The notes beneath the pieces were generated by a model that saw nothing but the letters and a program-made list of their open reading frames with translations, searched no databases and was not told where the DNA came from. A DNA stretch of 20,063 nt from an uncultured Oscillospiraceae bacterium (lineage in GTDB: Bacteria; Bacillota; Clostridia; Oscillospirales; Ruminococcaceae), in contig CAKSEO010000043.1 in the NCBI GenBank assembly GCA_934446565.1, positions 1 through 20,063 of the forward strand, given 5' to 3'. How positions within the stretch are numbered: position 1 is the stretch's first letter; each line of letters starts with the position of its first letter. Made by a program: the position numbers and the translations under genes. Of this stretch, positions 7,717-14,567 are shown piece after piece.

Positions 7717-8901
7717 TTATTCCTCCTGTGCATCAGTCCCTGACTCATTGGAAGATATGAGCTCAGGGGGCATTCCCGCCAGCTGTTTTTCTTCGCCCCT
7801 TGCGGCGGCTTCTTTGGTCAGCCGGAAAATATGCTCAGCGTTTGTCAGGAGCTCCGGGGTTATTTCCTCCTTGGTGACTTCCTTGTAAAAATCAGTGAAA
7901 TCACTGACGAAATCGCGTTTTTCTTCCTCGAGTATATCAACGGAGCTCTCGGTGCTGTCATTGTTGAAGTACAGCCGCACCAGGTTCGGGAATTTTTCCC
8001 GGATGCGTGCGCCTATGTTTTCCTCGCCGTCTATACCGCTGACCCTTATGTAGCAGTAGTCATCGTTTGCGGGATAGCTGTCCGAAAGAATGTTTGTCAG
8101 CGTGTCGTCTATGGTAACGAACTTGTGCAGAGGGTCTATCTTAACGCTTTTAACAGTGACGCCGCCGTCAACATCTATCACATCGACGAACTTATCCGGC
8201 GACTTTGCTTCCGACGCTGAAAAGCACACCGGCGAGCCGCAGTAACGGACATTCTTCCCGGCATTCTGCGGGGTATGGATATGCCCCAGCGACGTGTAGG
8301 CGAAGCCGCTGAATACGGCGGAGTCTGCTGTCGCCTGCGTCCCTATGACCTTATCGTGCTCCGCGACCGCCTGGTGAGCCACAAGGACGCATCTGCGGCT
8401 TCCAGGGAGCCCTGCTTCCTGGAACACCTTTTTCAGTGCGTCCGTCATGGTGAGGAATTCTTCTCCGTATGCGGTGTTGACATCGGAAAGCGTTATGTTC
8501 GGAAGCAGTGCGATGTCAATGTCTCCGAAGGACTCCACCCGCAGCGGTTCTTGCTTTGAAAATGGACGGTTGATGTAGATCCCGAGCCTTGACATGAGCT
8601 GCTCATTTGAGGAGAGCCGCAGCGGGTCGTCGTGGTTGCCGCTGCACACGAACACTTTCATTCCCAGGTCTACAGCCTCCGTCAGCAGCCTGCCGTAAAT
8701 TTCTTCGGCGTAGGCGGGGGGCTGCGCCTTATCAAAGATGTCGCCGGCGACGATAAGCCCGTCCACTTTTTTTTCGGCGGAAATCTCGTTGAAAATGCGC
8801 CCGAGTATCTCTGAGAACAGCGCGTGTTCGATATCTTCAGTTATATCTGTGTCGTAGAGAGAAACGCCTAAATGCAGATCAGAAATGTGCATTAATCTCA
8901 T
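7717..8901 (-). CDS. sbcD: SbcD, Mre11-type nuclease subunit
   Basis: Manganese-dependent nuclease subunit of SbcCD. The 394 aa carry the calcineurin-like phosphoesterase motifs in order: DLHLG with Asp8 and His10, GDIFD with Asp54, GNHDD with Asn89 and His90, AHQAV with His176, and GHIH with His207 and His209. The C-terminal part (about 250-394) corresponds to the capping and SbcC-binding region and ends in a Glu-rich tail. The ribosome site AAAGGAG lies 6 nt before the ATG. No convincing own promoter is visible in the 49-bp gap to the upstream GH5 gene, so transcription may come from readthrough past the hairpin at 8921-8944 or from a weak internal promoter. Confidence 0.96.
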   Translation of the reverse strand: MRLMHISDLHLGVSLYDTDITEDIEHALFSEILGRIFNEISAEKKVDGLIVAGDIFDKAQPPAYAEEIYGRLLTEAVDLGMKVFVCSGNHDDPLRLSSNEQLMSRLGIYINRPFSKQEPLRVESFGDIDIALLPNITLSDVNTAYGEEFLTMTDALKKVFQEAGLPGSRRCVLVAHQAVAEHDKVIGTQATADSAVFSGFAYTSLGHIHTPQNAGKNVRYCGSPVCFSASEAKSPDKFVDVIDVDGGVTVKSVKIDPLHKFVTIDDTLTNILSDSYPANDDYCYIRVSGIDGEENIGARIREKFPNLVRLYFNNDSTESSVDILEEEKRDFVSDFTDFYKEVTKEEITPELLTNAEHIFRLTKEAAARGEEKQLAGMPPELISSNESGTDAQEE

Positions 8902-8920
8902 GTTTTGCTCCTTTTGAAAT

Positions 8921-8944
8921 GACCCCCACTTTTATGCGGGGGTC
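8921..8944 (-). terminator. Hairpin between GH5 gene and sbcD
   Basis: GACCCCC (8921-8927) pairs with GGGGGTC (8938-8944) around a 10-nt loop. It starts only a few bases after the stop of the secreted GH5 gene on the minus strand. The downstream sequence (ATTTCAAAAGG) is only weakly T-rich, so termination may be partial and leave some readthrough into sbcDC. Confidence 0.6.
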
Positions 8945-8950
8945 GGGATA

Positions 8951-10108
8951 TTATTTGCAGCTCTTTGCGGCGGCGACAAGCGCCTTGATGTATTCGGGAT
9001 ATTCCCAGGTGAGGGTGTTTCTGTGGAGCTGTCCGAATGTTTCGTTTCCGCTTCCATATGCGTTGTTGTCCCACAGGAATACCGGGATGCCGTTATCGCC
9101 GAACACAACTGGGAAGTACTTCGCCCATGCTATTCGGGAGGAAAGGTTGTTCTTGTTAACAGTTCCGCATTCTCCTATGATGGCTCCGACGCCCTTGCTG
9201 ATAAAGCGGTCGTACAGCGTATCGGACAGCCATATGAGCTCGCCGGTGCTGTCATTCTTCTTAGGGTCGAACACCTTGGTTCCGTTTTCGTTCATCGCGA
9301 AATTGTAAGGAGAATAAGCGTGTATCGATACGATAAGGCTGTCGTCCTCCGGTACTGTGAAGCCCTCAAGAGCGGACGTGCTTGCCGCATAGGTGGGTAT
9401 CATCAGGGCGCGGTATTTGTTGTTTCCGCCAGTGGAGCGCACCGCCTTGACGAAATCCGCGTTAAGCTTATTCACAACGCTTCTGCCCTCGGAATTGCCG
9501 CCGTTCCATTCAAAGTTGGTGTTCTTCCAGCGGGGCTCGTTCATGCCCTCAAAGATAAGGCGGCTGCCGTAATCCTTGAATTCGTCCGCGATCTGCTTCC
9601 AGAGGTTTTTCAGCTTCTTCGAGGTCGCCTTGTAGGTGTCCTCGTAGGGGTCGTTCCAGTCCTCATGGTGGACGTTCAGGATAACGTACATTCCCTCGTT
9701 GTATGCGTAGTCAACGACTTCGTGCACGCGCTCGAACCATGCTTCGTCAACGTTGAGGTCACTGTCGGAGTGGTTGAACCAGGTCGTAGGGATACGAACT
9801 GCGTCAAATCCTGCCTCGCGCACGGTGTCGATGAGCTCCTTGGTGACGATGGGATTGCCCCAGCTTGTTTCACTGCTGTAGCCATTTCCGATCGCGTCAA
9901 GAGAGTTTCCGAGATTCCAGCCGATGGTTATTGATTTGCAGAGTGCTACTGCATCGACCGGCGCGGTGAGCTGTTCGGAATCCACGAACGATGTGCTGTC
10001 GTTCTGCTGGAATGCGCTGTTTATGTTGTCCAGGGCAGTGCCGGGGTTAGTTCCTAAGAGCGTGAGCGCGGTCACTACCGCGGTTATTTTTGAGAAGATT
10101 CCTGTCAT
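8951..10108 (-). CDS. Secreted GH5 endoglucanase
   Basis: Glycoside hydrolase family 5 enzyme, 385 aa, expected to cut beta-1,4-glucan or related hemicellulose outside the cell; resembles subfamily GH5_4, though substrate cannot be read from the sequence. A Sec signal peptide (KITAVVTALTLLG, cleavage probably after Ala25) is followed by a short linker and the catalytic barrel from about 55. Typical motifs are GWNLGNSLDA (63-72), ETSWGNP (80-86), VRIPTTW (104-110) and LNVHHEDW (144-151). The acid/base is Glu191 in FEGMNEPRW and the nucleophile is Glu313 in IIGECG. No carbohydrate-binding module, dockerin or sortase signal is present. It lies 15 bp after a second GH5 gene of closely similar sequence and length, with an AAAGGAAAGG ribosome site. 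Its lack of an N-terminal lipobox suggests that it is released. Confidence 0.92.
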   Translation of the reverse strand: MTGIFSKITAVVTALTLLGTNPGTALDNINSAFQQNDSTSFVDSEQLTAPVDAVALCKSITIGWNLGNSLDAIGNGYSSETSWGNPIVTKELIDTVREAGFDAVRIPTTWFNHSDSDLNVDEAWFERVHEVVDYAYNEGMYVILNVHHEDWNDPYEDTYKATSKKLKNLWKQIADEFKDYGSRLIFEGMNEPRWKNTNFEWNGGNSEGRSVVNKLNADFVKAVRSTGGNNKYRALMIPTYAASTSALEGFTVPEDDSLIVSIHAYSPYNFAMNENGTKVFDPKKNDSTGELIWLSDTLYDRFISKGVGAIIGECGTVNKNNLSSRIAWAKYFPVVFGDNGIPVFLWDNNAYGSGNETFGQLHRNTLTWEYPEYIKALVAAAKSCK

Positions 10109-10123
10109 TTCTTTGCCTTTCCT

Positions 10124-11317
10124 TTATGCTGCGTCGGTTTCTTCGATTGCAAGTGCTTCGCCGGAAGCGCCTTTCATCATACCGTCTAAGAGCACCGGGT
10201 ACTTGACCTCGTTGGTGTGGCGGTCGAAAAGTCCGAATGTTTCGCCGGAAAGGAACGCGCCGTTATCCCACCAGAAGCAGGGAATGCCGATCTCCTTGAA
10301 CTTGCTGAAATAGTACTGCGCCCACTGCGCGCGGTAATCCTCGTTTTCGCGGTTCATAGCGCCGCATTCGCCGACTATGACAGCCTGACCCTTGCTGATG
10401 AACAGTCTGTCCAGCACTTCTGCGAGGGTGTCGATATCCCTGGTGCAGTTTGGTTTGGAAGCGACCCACTTGTCGGTACCGGGCTGGGCGAGCGCGAAGC
10501 TATATGGGATATATGCGTGAACTGAAACGATGAGCCTGTCATCGTCCGGGAGCTCCAGCGCAGCAAGAGCCGGCTCCGTGGAATTCGCAGCGTAAGGGCA
10601 AACCATCAGGAAACGGTACTGGTTGTTTCCGCCTGTGGCTCTTACTGCGTCAACGAATACCTTGTTGAGATGGTTGACGACTGTTCTGCCCTCGTCGTTT
10701 CCGCCGTTCCACTCGTAGTCGGTGTTTTTCCAGCGCGGCTCGTTCATTCCCTCGAAAATGAGGTGCTGGTCGTAGTCCTTGAAGTTCTCAGCTATCTGCG
10801 TCCAGCAGCTGGTCATTTTCGCGGATATCTCCTCTTCCTTGTCGGCGTAGGGCTGATACCATTCCTCGTGATGCATGTTCAGGATAACGTACATATCAAG
10901 GTCGTATGCATAGTCAACTATCTGCTGAACGCGGCTCATCCAGTCTGCGCTGATAGTGCCGTCGTCGCCTATCTGGCGCTCCCAGGTGGTAGGTACGCGT
11001 ATCGCGTTGAAGCCCGCGTCCTTTACCGCCTGGACCAGCTCCTGGGTCACTGCGGGATTGCCCCAGCTCGTTTCCTGGGACAGTCCGGAGCCACCGGTGG
11101 CGTCAAGCGTGTTTCCGAGATTCCAGCCGACCTTGATGTCAGAGGTCAGCTGCATGGCTGTGAGCGAGGTGTCGAATTCCCTTGCTGCGGTTCCATCATT
11201 GGTTTCAGAGCTTGTGCTGTCAGAGCTGCCGGAGTTTTCAGCGGACTTTGAGCAGCCTGCTCCAGTCACGCATAATGCGGCCGCCATCACAGCGGCGGCG
11301 ATTTTTTTCAGTGTCAT
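10124..11317 (-). CDS. GH5 endoglucanase, probable lipoprotein
   Basis: Second GH5 enzyme, 397 aa, a clear paralogue of its neighbour. Motifs: GWNLGNTLDA (64-73), ETSWGNP (82-88), IRVPTTW (106-112), LNMHHEEW (146-153), acid/base Glu193 in FEGMNEPRW, and nucleophile Glu317 in IVGECG. The N-terminus is a lipoprotein-type signal peptide (MTLKKIAAAVMAAALCVTGAG) with candidate lipidated Cys22, followed by a Ser/Thr/Asn/Glu-rich linker at about 24-45. The lipobox has Gly rather than Leu at -3, so lipidation is likely but not certain. There is no CBM or dockerin; a short extension after about 385 ends in IEETDAA. Ribosome site AAGGAG lies 7 nt before the ATG. First gene of the two-gene GH5 operon. 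A surface-held enzyme paired with a released one is an inference. Confidence 0.92.
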   Translation of the reverse strand: MTLKKIAAAVMAAALCVTGAGCSKSAENSGSSDSTSSETNDGTAAREFDTSLTAMQLTSDIKVGWNLGNTLDATGGSGLSQETSWGNPAVTQELVQAVKDAGFNAIRVPTTWERQIGDDGTISADWMSRVQQIVDYAYDLDMYVILNMHHEEWYQPYADKEEEISAKMTSCWTQIAENFKDYDQHLIFEGMNEPRWKNTDYEWNGGNDEGRTVVNHLNKVFVDAVRATGGNNQYRFLMVCPYAANSTEPALAALELPDDDRLIVSVHAYIPYSFALAQPGTDKWVASKPNCTRDIDTLAEVLDRLFISKGQAVIVGECGAMNRENEDYRAQWAQYYFSKFKEIGIPCFWWDNGAFLSGETFGLFDRHTNEVKYPVLLDGMMKGASGEALAIEETDAA

Positions 11318-11332
11318 TGTTATCTCCTTGCT

Positions 11333-11346
11333 GCGGGTATTCCCGC
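11333..11346 (-). other. Small hairpin in the GH5 leader
   Basis: GCGGG (11333-11337) pairs with CCCGC (11342-11346) around a 4-nt loop in the untranslated leader, just upstream of the AAGGAG ribosome site. It may stabilise the 5' end of the mRNA; no T-run follows, so it is not a terminator. Confidence 0.35.
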
Positions 11347-11367
11347 TTTTCCAAATAGTACACTAAT

Positions 11368-11396
11368 ATTATATAATACTTTTTATTCACCGTCAA
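11368..11396 (-). promoter_or_regulatory. Promoter of the GH5 pair
   Basis: On the minus strand TTGACG (11391-11396) and TATAAT (11368-11373) are separated by exactly 17 bp. The predicted transcript start is near 11361, giving a leader of about 44 nt that contains a small hairpin. It is divergent from the promoter of the transporter-kinase gene about 80 bp away. Confidence 0.8.
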
Positions 11397-11475
11397 GTGG
11401 ATTTGTTTATTTTGATATAAGCTGGGCAAATCATCGTACGAATGACATGCGTAATGTGGCACGCTCCTCTCTGTA

Positions 11476-11504
11476 TTGACAAATAAGCCAGTCGGGTATA
11501 TAAT
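11476..11504 (+). promoter_or_regulatory. Perfect consensus promoter of the MATE-kinase gene
   Basis: TTGACA (11476-11481) and TATAAT (11499-11504) with a 17-bp spacer, a perfect match to the housekeeping promoter consensus. Transcript start should be near 11511, with AGGAG and a 6-nt spacer before the ATG at 11553. The DNA between the two divergent promoters (11397-11475) could hold shared operators; I see only the weak dyad CATCGTACGAATG there. Confidence 0.82.
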
Positions 11505-11552
11505 TACTCTGAAAAGCGCTGCATAAATATACAAGGCGCATCAGGAGAAACT

Positions 11553-13517
11553 ATGGACACAAATGAACTTTTCGGAAAAGAGAAAATAAGCAAGGTGCTT
11601 TTGAAGATAGCGCCGCCGGTAATGCTGGCGCAGCTTATACAGGCTCTGTACAATATCGTGGACAGCCTTTTTGTCGGGAACTACTCCGGCTCGGGACTGA
11701 CTGCGCTGTCGATAGTCTACCCGTTACAGCTGCTGATGATAGCTCTGGCAGTCGGTACCGGCGTGGGGATAAACACCGTGATGGCGGCAAGGCTGGGCAT
11801 AGGCAGACGCGATGAGGCAGAAGACCACGCCGGCGTAGGAACTCCGCTCGCGCTGGTGAGCTGGCTGGTATTTGCGGCGGTCTGCTGGGCAATAATGCCC
11901 GCATACGCACGGCTTCAAACCGACACTCCGGAGGTCATCGCGGATGTTGTTACCTACGGACGGATAGTATGCGTGTTCAGCTTCGGGCTGTTCCTTGAAA
12001 GCATCTGGACTAAGGTCCACCAGGCGGAGGGCGACATGAAGCGCCCGATGATAGCTCAGATCGTAGGAGCAATAACAAATATCGCTCTTGACCCGCTGCT
12101 GATATTCGGAATGTTCGGTCTGCCGGAAATGGGCATTGCGGGCGCGGCGTACGCTACCATCGCGGGTCAGGTAGTCGCCGCCCTTGTCGTAATGAAAAAG
12201 GGGTACCGCAAACCGCCGGAGCTGAGAAAATTCCCGCGCTGCATTGCTGCGATATACCGTCTCGGAATACCAAACATCCTTATGCAGGCTGCGTACACCG
12301 TCTACATATTCGGACTGAACCTGATACTTGCAACGTTCTCCGACCAGGCTGTGACCGTTCTTGGACTGTACTATAAATGGCAGTCGTTCTTTTTTATCCC
12401 GCTCGGCTCAATGCAGACCTGCATCGTTCCAGTGGTGAGCTACAACTACGCCGCGCGGAACATCGCCCGCTGCAAAAAAACGCTCGTAACCGCGATCGTT
12501 TTCGGAATGGCGCTGATGTTCCTTGGAACGCTGTGCTTTGAGATAATACCCGGACCCATGCTGCGGGTGTTTTCGTCGGACGAAAAGGTAATAGAGATCG
12601 GTGTGACTGCGTTCCGGATAATCGGTATCAGCTTTATTCCGCTGGTGTCGTCGCTGACGTTCCCGGTGTTCTTCCAGGCAGTGGGCTGGAGCCTTAAAAG
12701 CTCGCTGCTTACTGTTTTCCGGACGGTGGTGCTGTTCGTGCCGCTGGCGTTTATTTTCTCAAGGATAGGCGGTCTGGACTGGTTCTGGCTGACTTTCCCG
12801 GTCACTGATTCGCTGTCTACGCTGCTGGGATTCATCTGGTACAAGAAGTTCATGCGTAACCCGTATGCGTCCGGTGCGCGATCTGCCGATGAACAGCCCG
12901 GAGAGATAATAAAGCCCTCCAAGCCGGGAGTTATCGTAACCATAGCCCGTGAGCACGGCTCATCGGGTAAACAGGTCGGAAAGCTGGTCGCGCAGAAACT
13001 GGGCATTCCTTTCTATTATAAGGAGATGACCGCTCTGGCTGCGCAGGAAAGCGGGCTTGACAAGGAATTCATCTCTGACATCAACAAGAATTCTCCGGAT
13101 ATGCTGCACGATATGTACCTCAGCACAAAGGCGGTGCAGCACGCCGTGACCGCGCAGAGCAGCATTATCCGCAAGATAGCGGATAATGGCAGCTGCGTTA
13201 TCGTAGGCAGGGCGGCAGACTATATCCTGCGGGATGACCCGGATGTGGTGCGCGTGTTCATATATGCGCCGGAGGAATACCGAATTGCCAGGGTGATGGA
13301 GGTATACGGCGATACCCGCGCCGAGGCTGAAAAGAACATACGGAAGTCCGACGACGCCCGCGCCGCATATTACAGAAGCATTTCCGGCAGTGACTGGGGC
13401 GACCGGCGCCACTACGACCTTATGGTGGATTCGTCGATAGGCGCGGAAAATTCCGCTAAAATAGTCGAGGATTACATAGCTGGATTTGAACGATCAAAAT
13501 CAAGAAAGCATAATTAA
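11553..13517 (+). CDS. MATE efflux transporter fused to cytidylate-kinase-like domain
   Basis: A single 654-aa reading frame with two parts. Residues 1-435 form a complete MATE-family transporter, about twelve membrane segments in two related halves, with typical starts such as KISKVLLKIAPPVMLAQLIQ and NILMQAAYTVYIFGLN; MATE proteins export drugs or metabolites by Na+ or H+ exchange. After a linker at about 436-458 comes a cytosolic P-loop domain, 459-645, resembling the cytidylate kinase-like family (PF13189). It has IAREHGSSGKQVG at 464-476, KLGIPFYYKEM at 482-492 and CVIVGRAADYILRD at 548-561. The P-loop keeps Lys473, but the usual Ser/Thr after it is Gln474. Its substrate is unknown, and CMP kinase activity should not be assumed. 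No stop, frameshift or internal ribosome site is evident at the junction. Monocistronic, with its own promoter and terminator. Confidence 0.9.
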   Translation: MDTNELFGKEKISKVLLKIAPPVMLAQLIQALYNIVDSLFVGNYSGSGLTALSIVYPLQLLMIALAVGTGVGINTVMAARLGIGRRDEAEDHAGVGTPLALVSWLVFAAVCWAIMPAYARLQTDTPEVIADVVTYGRIVCVFSFGLFLESIWTKVHQAEGDMKRPMIAQIVGAITNIALDPLLIFGMFGLPEMGIAGAAYATIAGQVVAALVVMKKGYRKPPELRKFPRCIAAIYRLGIPNILMQAAYTVYIFGLNLILATFSDQAVTVLGLYYKWQSFFFIPLGSMQTCIVPVVSYNYAARNIARCKKTLVTAIVFGMALMFLGTLCFEIIPGPMLRVFSSDEKVIEIGVTAFRIIGISFIPLVSSLTFPVFFQAVGWSLKSSLLTVFRTVVLFVPLAFIFSRIGGLDWFWLTFPVTDSLSTLLGFIWYKKFMRNPYASGARSADEQPGEIIKPSKPGVIVTIAREHGSSGKQVGKLVAQKLGIPFYYKEMTALAAQESGLDKEFISDINKNSPDMLHDMYLSTKAVQHAVTAQSSIIRKIADNGSCVIVGRAADYILRDDPDVVRVFIYAPEEYRIARVMEVYGDTRAEAEKNIRKSDDARAAYYRSISGSDWGDRRHYDLMVDSSIGAENSAKIVEDYIAGFERSKSRKHN

Positions 13518-13531
13518 AATGAACATTTATG

Positions 13532-13564
13532 AACCGGGCAGGCGAAAACCTGCCCGGTTTTTGC
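13532..13564 (+). terminator. Rho-independent terminator of the MATE-kinase gene
   Basis: AACCGGGCAGG (13532-13542) pairs perfectly over 11 bp with 13549-13559 around the loop CGAAAA. The T-run closing the 3' arm continues past it as TTT, giving five T in a row (13558-13562). It lies 15 bp after the stop codon and isolates this gene from the fru operon. Confidence 0.88.
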
Positions 13565-13567
13565 GTA

Positions 13568-13600
13568 TTCGCGAGCCAAAATGAACGTTTTGGAGGCGAA
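13568..13600. repeat. Imperfect inverted repeat upstream of fru operon
   Basis: Nested dyad: TTCGC (13568-13572) with GCGAA (13596-13600) outside, CCAAAA (13576-13581) with TTTTGG (13588-13593) inside, spacers gag and ag, loop of 6. It could be a second RNA hairpin behind the terminator or a binding site for a dimeric regulator. It lies about 120 bp before the fru promoter. Between 13601 and 13713 I find no other clear element. Confidence 0.45.
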
Positions 13601-13719
13601 AATATAAATGGGTCCATGTGAAATAATAGCTGATTGTTGGATGTGCACAATTATGGTCAACTTTCGCTGTTGAAATGTACGAATCGTGCGCGGTAATGAA
13701 TATTTTTGGTCTAAACCGC

Positions 13720-13748
13720 TTGATTTTTTGAAACGGTTGTGATAATAT
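13720..13748 (+). promoter_or_regulatory. Promoter of the fru-pts operon
   Basis: TTGATT (13720-13725) and TAATAT (13743-13748) with a 17-bp spacer. Transcript start is expected near 13755, inside the repeat array that follows. A short dyad, AACCG (13714-13718) and CGGTT (13734-13738), flanks the -35 box. Confidence 0.75.
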
Positions 13749-13750
13749 AT

Positions 13751-13800
13751 AGTCAGAACAAATCAAGTGAGTCCAAAATAGTTCAAAAGGATTCGAAACA
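13751..13800 (+). promoter_or_regulatory. Five tandem 10-bp repeats, probable FruR operator
   Basis: Five consecutive 10-bp units: AGTCAGAACA, AATCAAGTGA, GTCCAAAATA, GTTCAAAAGG and ATTCGAAACA. C is at position 4 in all five, T or C at position 3, and A-rich sequence follows. They begin 2 bp after the -10 box and cover the predicted transcript start, where a bound repressor would block RNA polymerase. Some DeoR-family regulators are known to bind tandem direct repeats; B. subtilis IolR (about 11 bp, core CAADA) is an example. The next gene encodes a DeoR-family regulator, so autoregulation through this site is likely. Confidence 0.6.
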
Positions 13801-13819
13801 ATAAAAAAGAGAGGCAGAA

Positions 13820-14566
13820 ATGTTAACAGAAGAACGTCATTCAATAATCACCGAAACGGTGAACACACGCAAGAGCGTTACCATAGCCGAGCTTTGCAGG
13901 ATACTTGACGTATCCGCCTCAACGGTCAAAAGAGATCTGAATATTCTTGACGAGGCGGGAAAAATTACTAAGGTGCGCGGCGGTGCGATAGCGAACGACG
14001 AAAGCTTTTCCGCAGTGGAAAGGAACGTCGAGGAAAAATCCGCAATATGCACTGAAGAAAAGCTTGCGATAGCGGCTTACGCGGCGTCGCTGGTCGAGAG
14101 CGGGGATTTCATCTTTCTGGACGCAGGCACGACCACCGAAAAGATGATAGAATTCCTCCCGCAGAAAGATGTCACATTCGTCACCAACGGATTTATCCAC
14201 GCGAAGAAGCTGGCGCAGAGAGGATTCAGGGTATTCATCACCGGAGGCGAAATAAAGGCGTCAACGGAAGCGATAATCGGCGCTGAATGCGTGCTGACGC
14301 TCAAAAATTACAACTTCACAAAGTGCTTCATGGGCACCAACGGGATATCGCTCACTGCAGGCTTCACCACCCCGGACGTGAACGAAGCAAGGGTAAAATC
14401 CGCAGCGATGGAGAGCAGTCGCAGATCGTTCATACTTGCCGACCACTCGAAATTCGACGAGATAAGCTCCGCGACATTCGCTCAGCTAGGCAAGGCGAGT
14501 GTCATCACCGACAGACTTTCGAACAGAAAATACGCAGAATACACATCTATCAAGGAGGTCATGTAA
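13820..14566 (+). CDS. fruR: DeoR-family repressor of the fructose operon
   Basis: Transcriptional regulator of 248 aa. The N-terminal winged helix-turn-helix of the DeoR type (residues 1-57) includes SVTIAELCRILDVSASTVKRDLNILDEAGKI and the family-typical RGGA. The C-terminal sugar-phosphate sensor domain (about 75-240) has the phosphosugar-binding features FLDAGTTTEKM and VTNGFIHAKKL. DeoR-family FruR proteins generally respond to fructose-1-phosphate, the product of the linked permease; that ligand is inferred here from context. It is the first gene of the operon, downstream of five 10-bp repeats that are its likely operator. The ATG has AGAGAGG upstream. Its stop is separated from fruK by one base. 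Confidence 0.92.
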   Translation: MLTEERHSIITETVNTRKSVTIAELCRILDVSASTVKRDLNILDEAGKITKVRGGAIANDESFSAVERNVEEKSAICTEEKLAIAAYAASLVESGDFIFLDAGTTTEKMIEFLPQKDVTFVTNGFIHAKKLAQRGFRVFITGGEIKASTEAIIGAECVLTLKNYNFTKCFMGTNGISLTAGFTTPDVNEARVKSAAMESSRRSFILADHSKFDEISSATFAQLGKASVITDRLSNRKYAEYTSIKEVM

Positions 14567-14567
14567 A

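Noticed and set aside
8945..8990. TAATAT as a possible -10 box for sbcDC within the end of the GH5 gene
   Set aside because: No acceptable -35 at 16-18 bp; the nearest candidate is about 20 bp away and poor.
9023..9934. A 303-codon plus-strand frame opposite the secreted GH5 gene (with a similar one at 10670-11251)
   Set aside because: Both frames mirror the duplicated GH5 genes, which explains their resemblance to each other; the GH5 catalytic residues and signal peptides are on the minus strand.
13729..13742. Possible CcpA cre site overlapping the fru promoter spacer (TGAAACGGTTGTGA)
   Set aside because: Two mismatches at conserved positions of the cre consensus, including the central CG; too weak to call.
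14499..14567. Longer start for fruK inside fruR
   Set aside because: The extra 23 residues are fruR sequence in another frame; AAGGAGG and family conservation support the ATG at 14568.
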